From: Prochilodus magdalenae
Lineage: Eukaryota; Chordata; Actinopteri; Characiformes; Prochilodontidae
Direction: 5' to 3'
Assembly: GCA_024036415.1 (NCBI GenBank)
Contig: JAMWET010006770.1
Span: 437,501 to 501,500 of the forward strand
Length of the DNA stretch: 64,000 nt
A model generated the notes under the pieces. The model was given only the letters and a program-made list of their open reading frames with translations, ran no database searches and had not been told where the DNA came from. The position numbers were made by a program, and so were the translations under genes. The first letter of the stretch is position 1. Each line of letters starts with the position of its first letter. Shown piece after piece: positions 63,990 to 64,000 of the stretch.

Positions 63990-64000
63990 CTGAAAAAAAA

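Overview
The window reads as nuclear DNA of a teleost fish. It has intron-rich vertebrate genes with canonical GT-AG junctions, many microsatellites, and fish-type DNA transposon remnants (Tc1-like elements, TTAA- and TA-flanked MITEs). The repeat types suggest an otophysan, but I cannot name the species. Exon coordinates below were deduced by hand from splice sites, reading phase and family knowledge.

Layout. (1) 5202-23820, minus strand: mmp14, membrane type-1 matrix metalloproteinase, 10 coding exons, 570 aa, with an 11-kb repeat-rich first intron. (2) 26475-33552, plus strand, head-to-head with mmp14: lrp10, a CUB/LDLa endocytic and trafficking receptor, 9 coding exons, 750 aa. (3) 36202-43029, plus strand: cirop (lmln2), an M8/leishmanolysin-like membrane metallopeptidase of the left-right organizer, 14 coding exons, 677 aa. 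(4) 43918 to the right edge, minus strand: a tandem array of three bloodthirsty-related-type TRIM genes, called A (43918-49130), B (52756-58434) and C (61388 to beyond 64000). They share the exon pattern RING/B-box, 96 nt, 234 nt, about 140-150 nt, 27-nt microexons, then PRY-SPRY.

The mmp14/lrp10/cirop neighbourhood matches, from general knowledge, human 14q11.2, so these three form an old linkage group. The TRIM array is a lineage-type expansion next to it. MMP14 and CIROP are both surface zinc metalloproteinases but of unrelated families (metzincin M10 and M8). LRP10 cycles between the trans-Golgi and endosomes. TRIM proteins of this class are usually RING ubiquitin ligases.

Most notable points: TRIM gene B has an in-frame 81-nt exon coding a strongly hydrophobic, transmembrane-like segment between coiled coil and SPRY. 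TRIM gene A has a frameshifted, cysteine-losing RING relic, yet keeps intact B-box, coiled-coil and SPRY exons with preserved splice phases. A block of roughly 400-640 bp is duplicated around the SPRY exon of gene C. Several datable mobile elements sit in introns and 3' UTRs.
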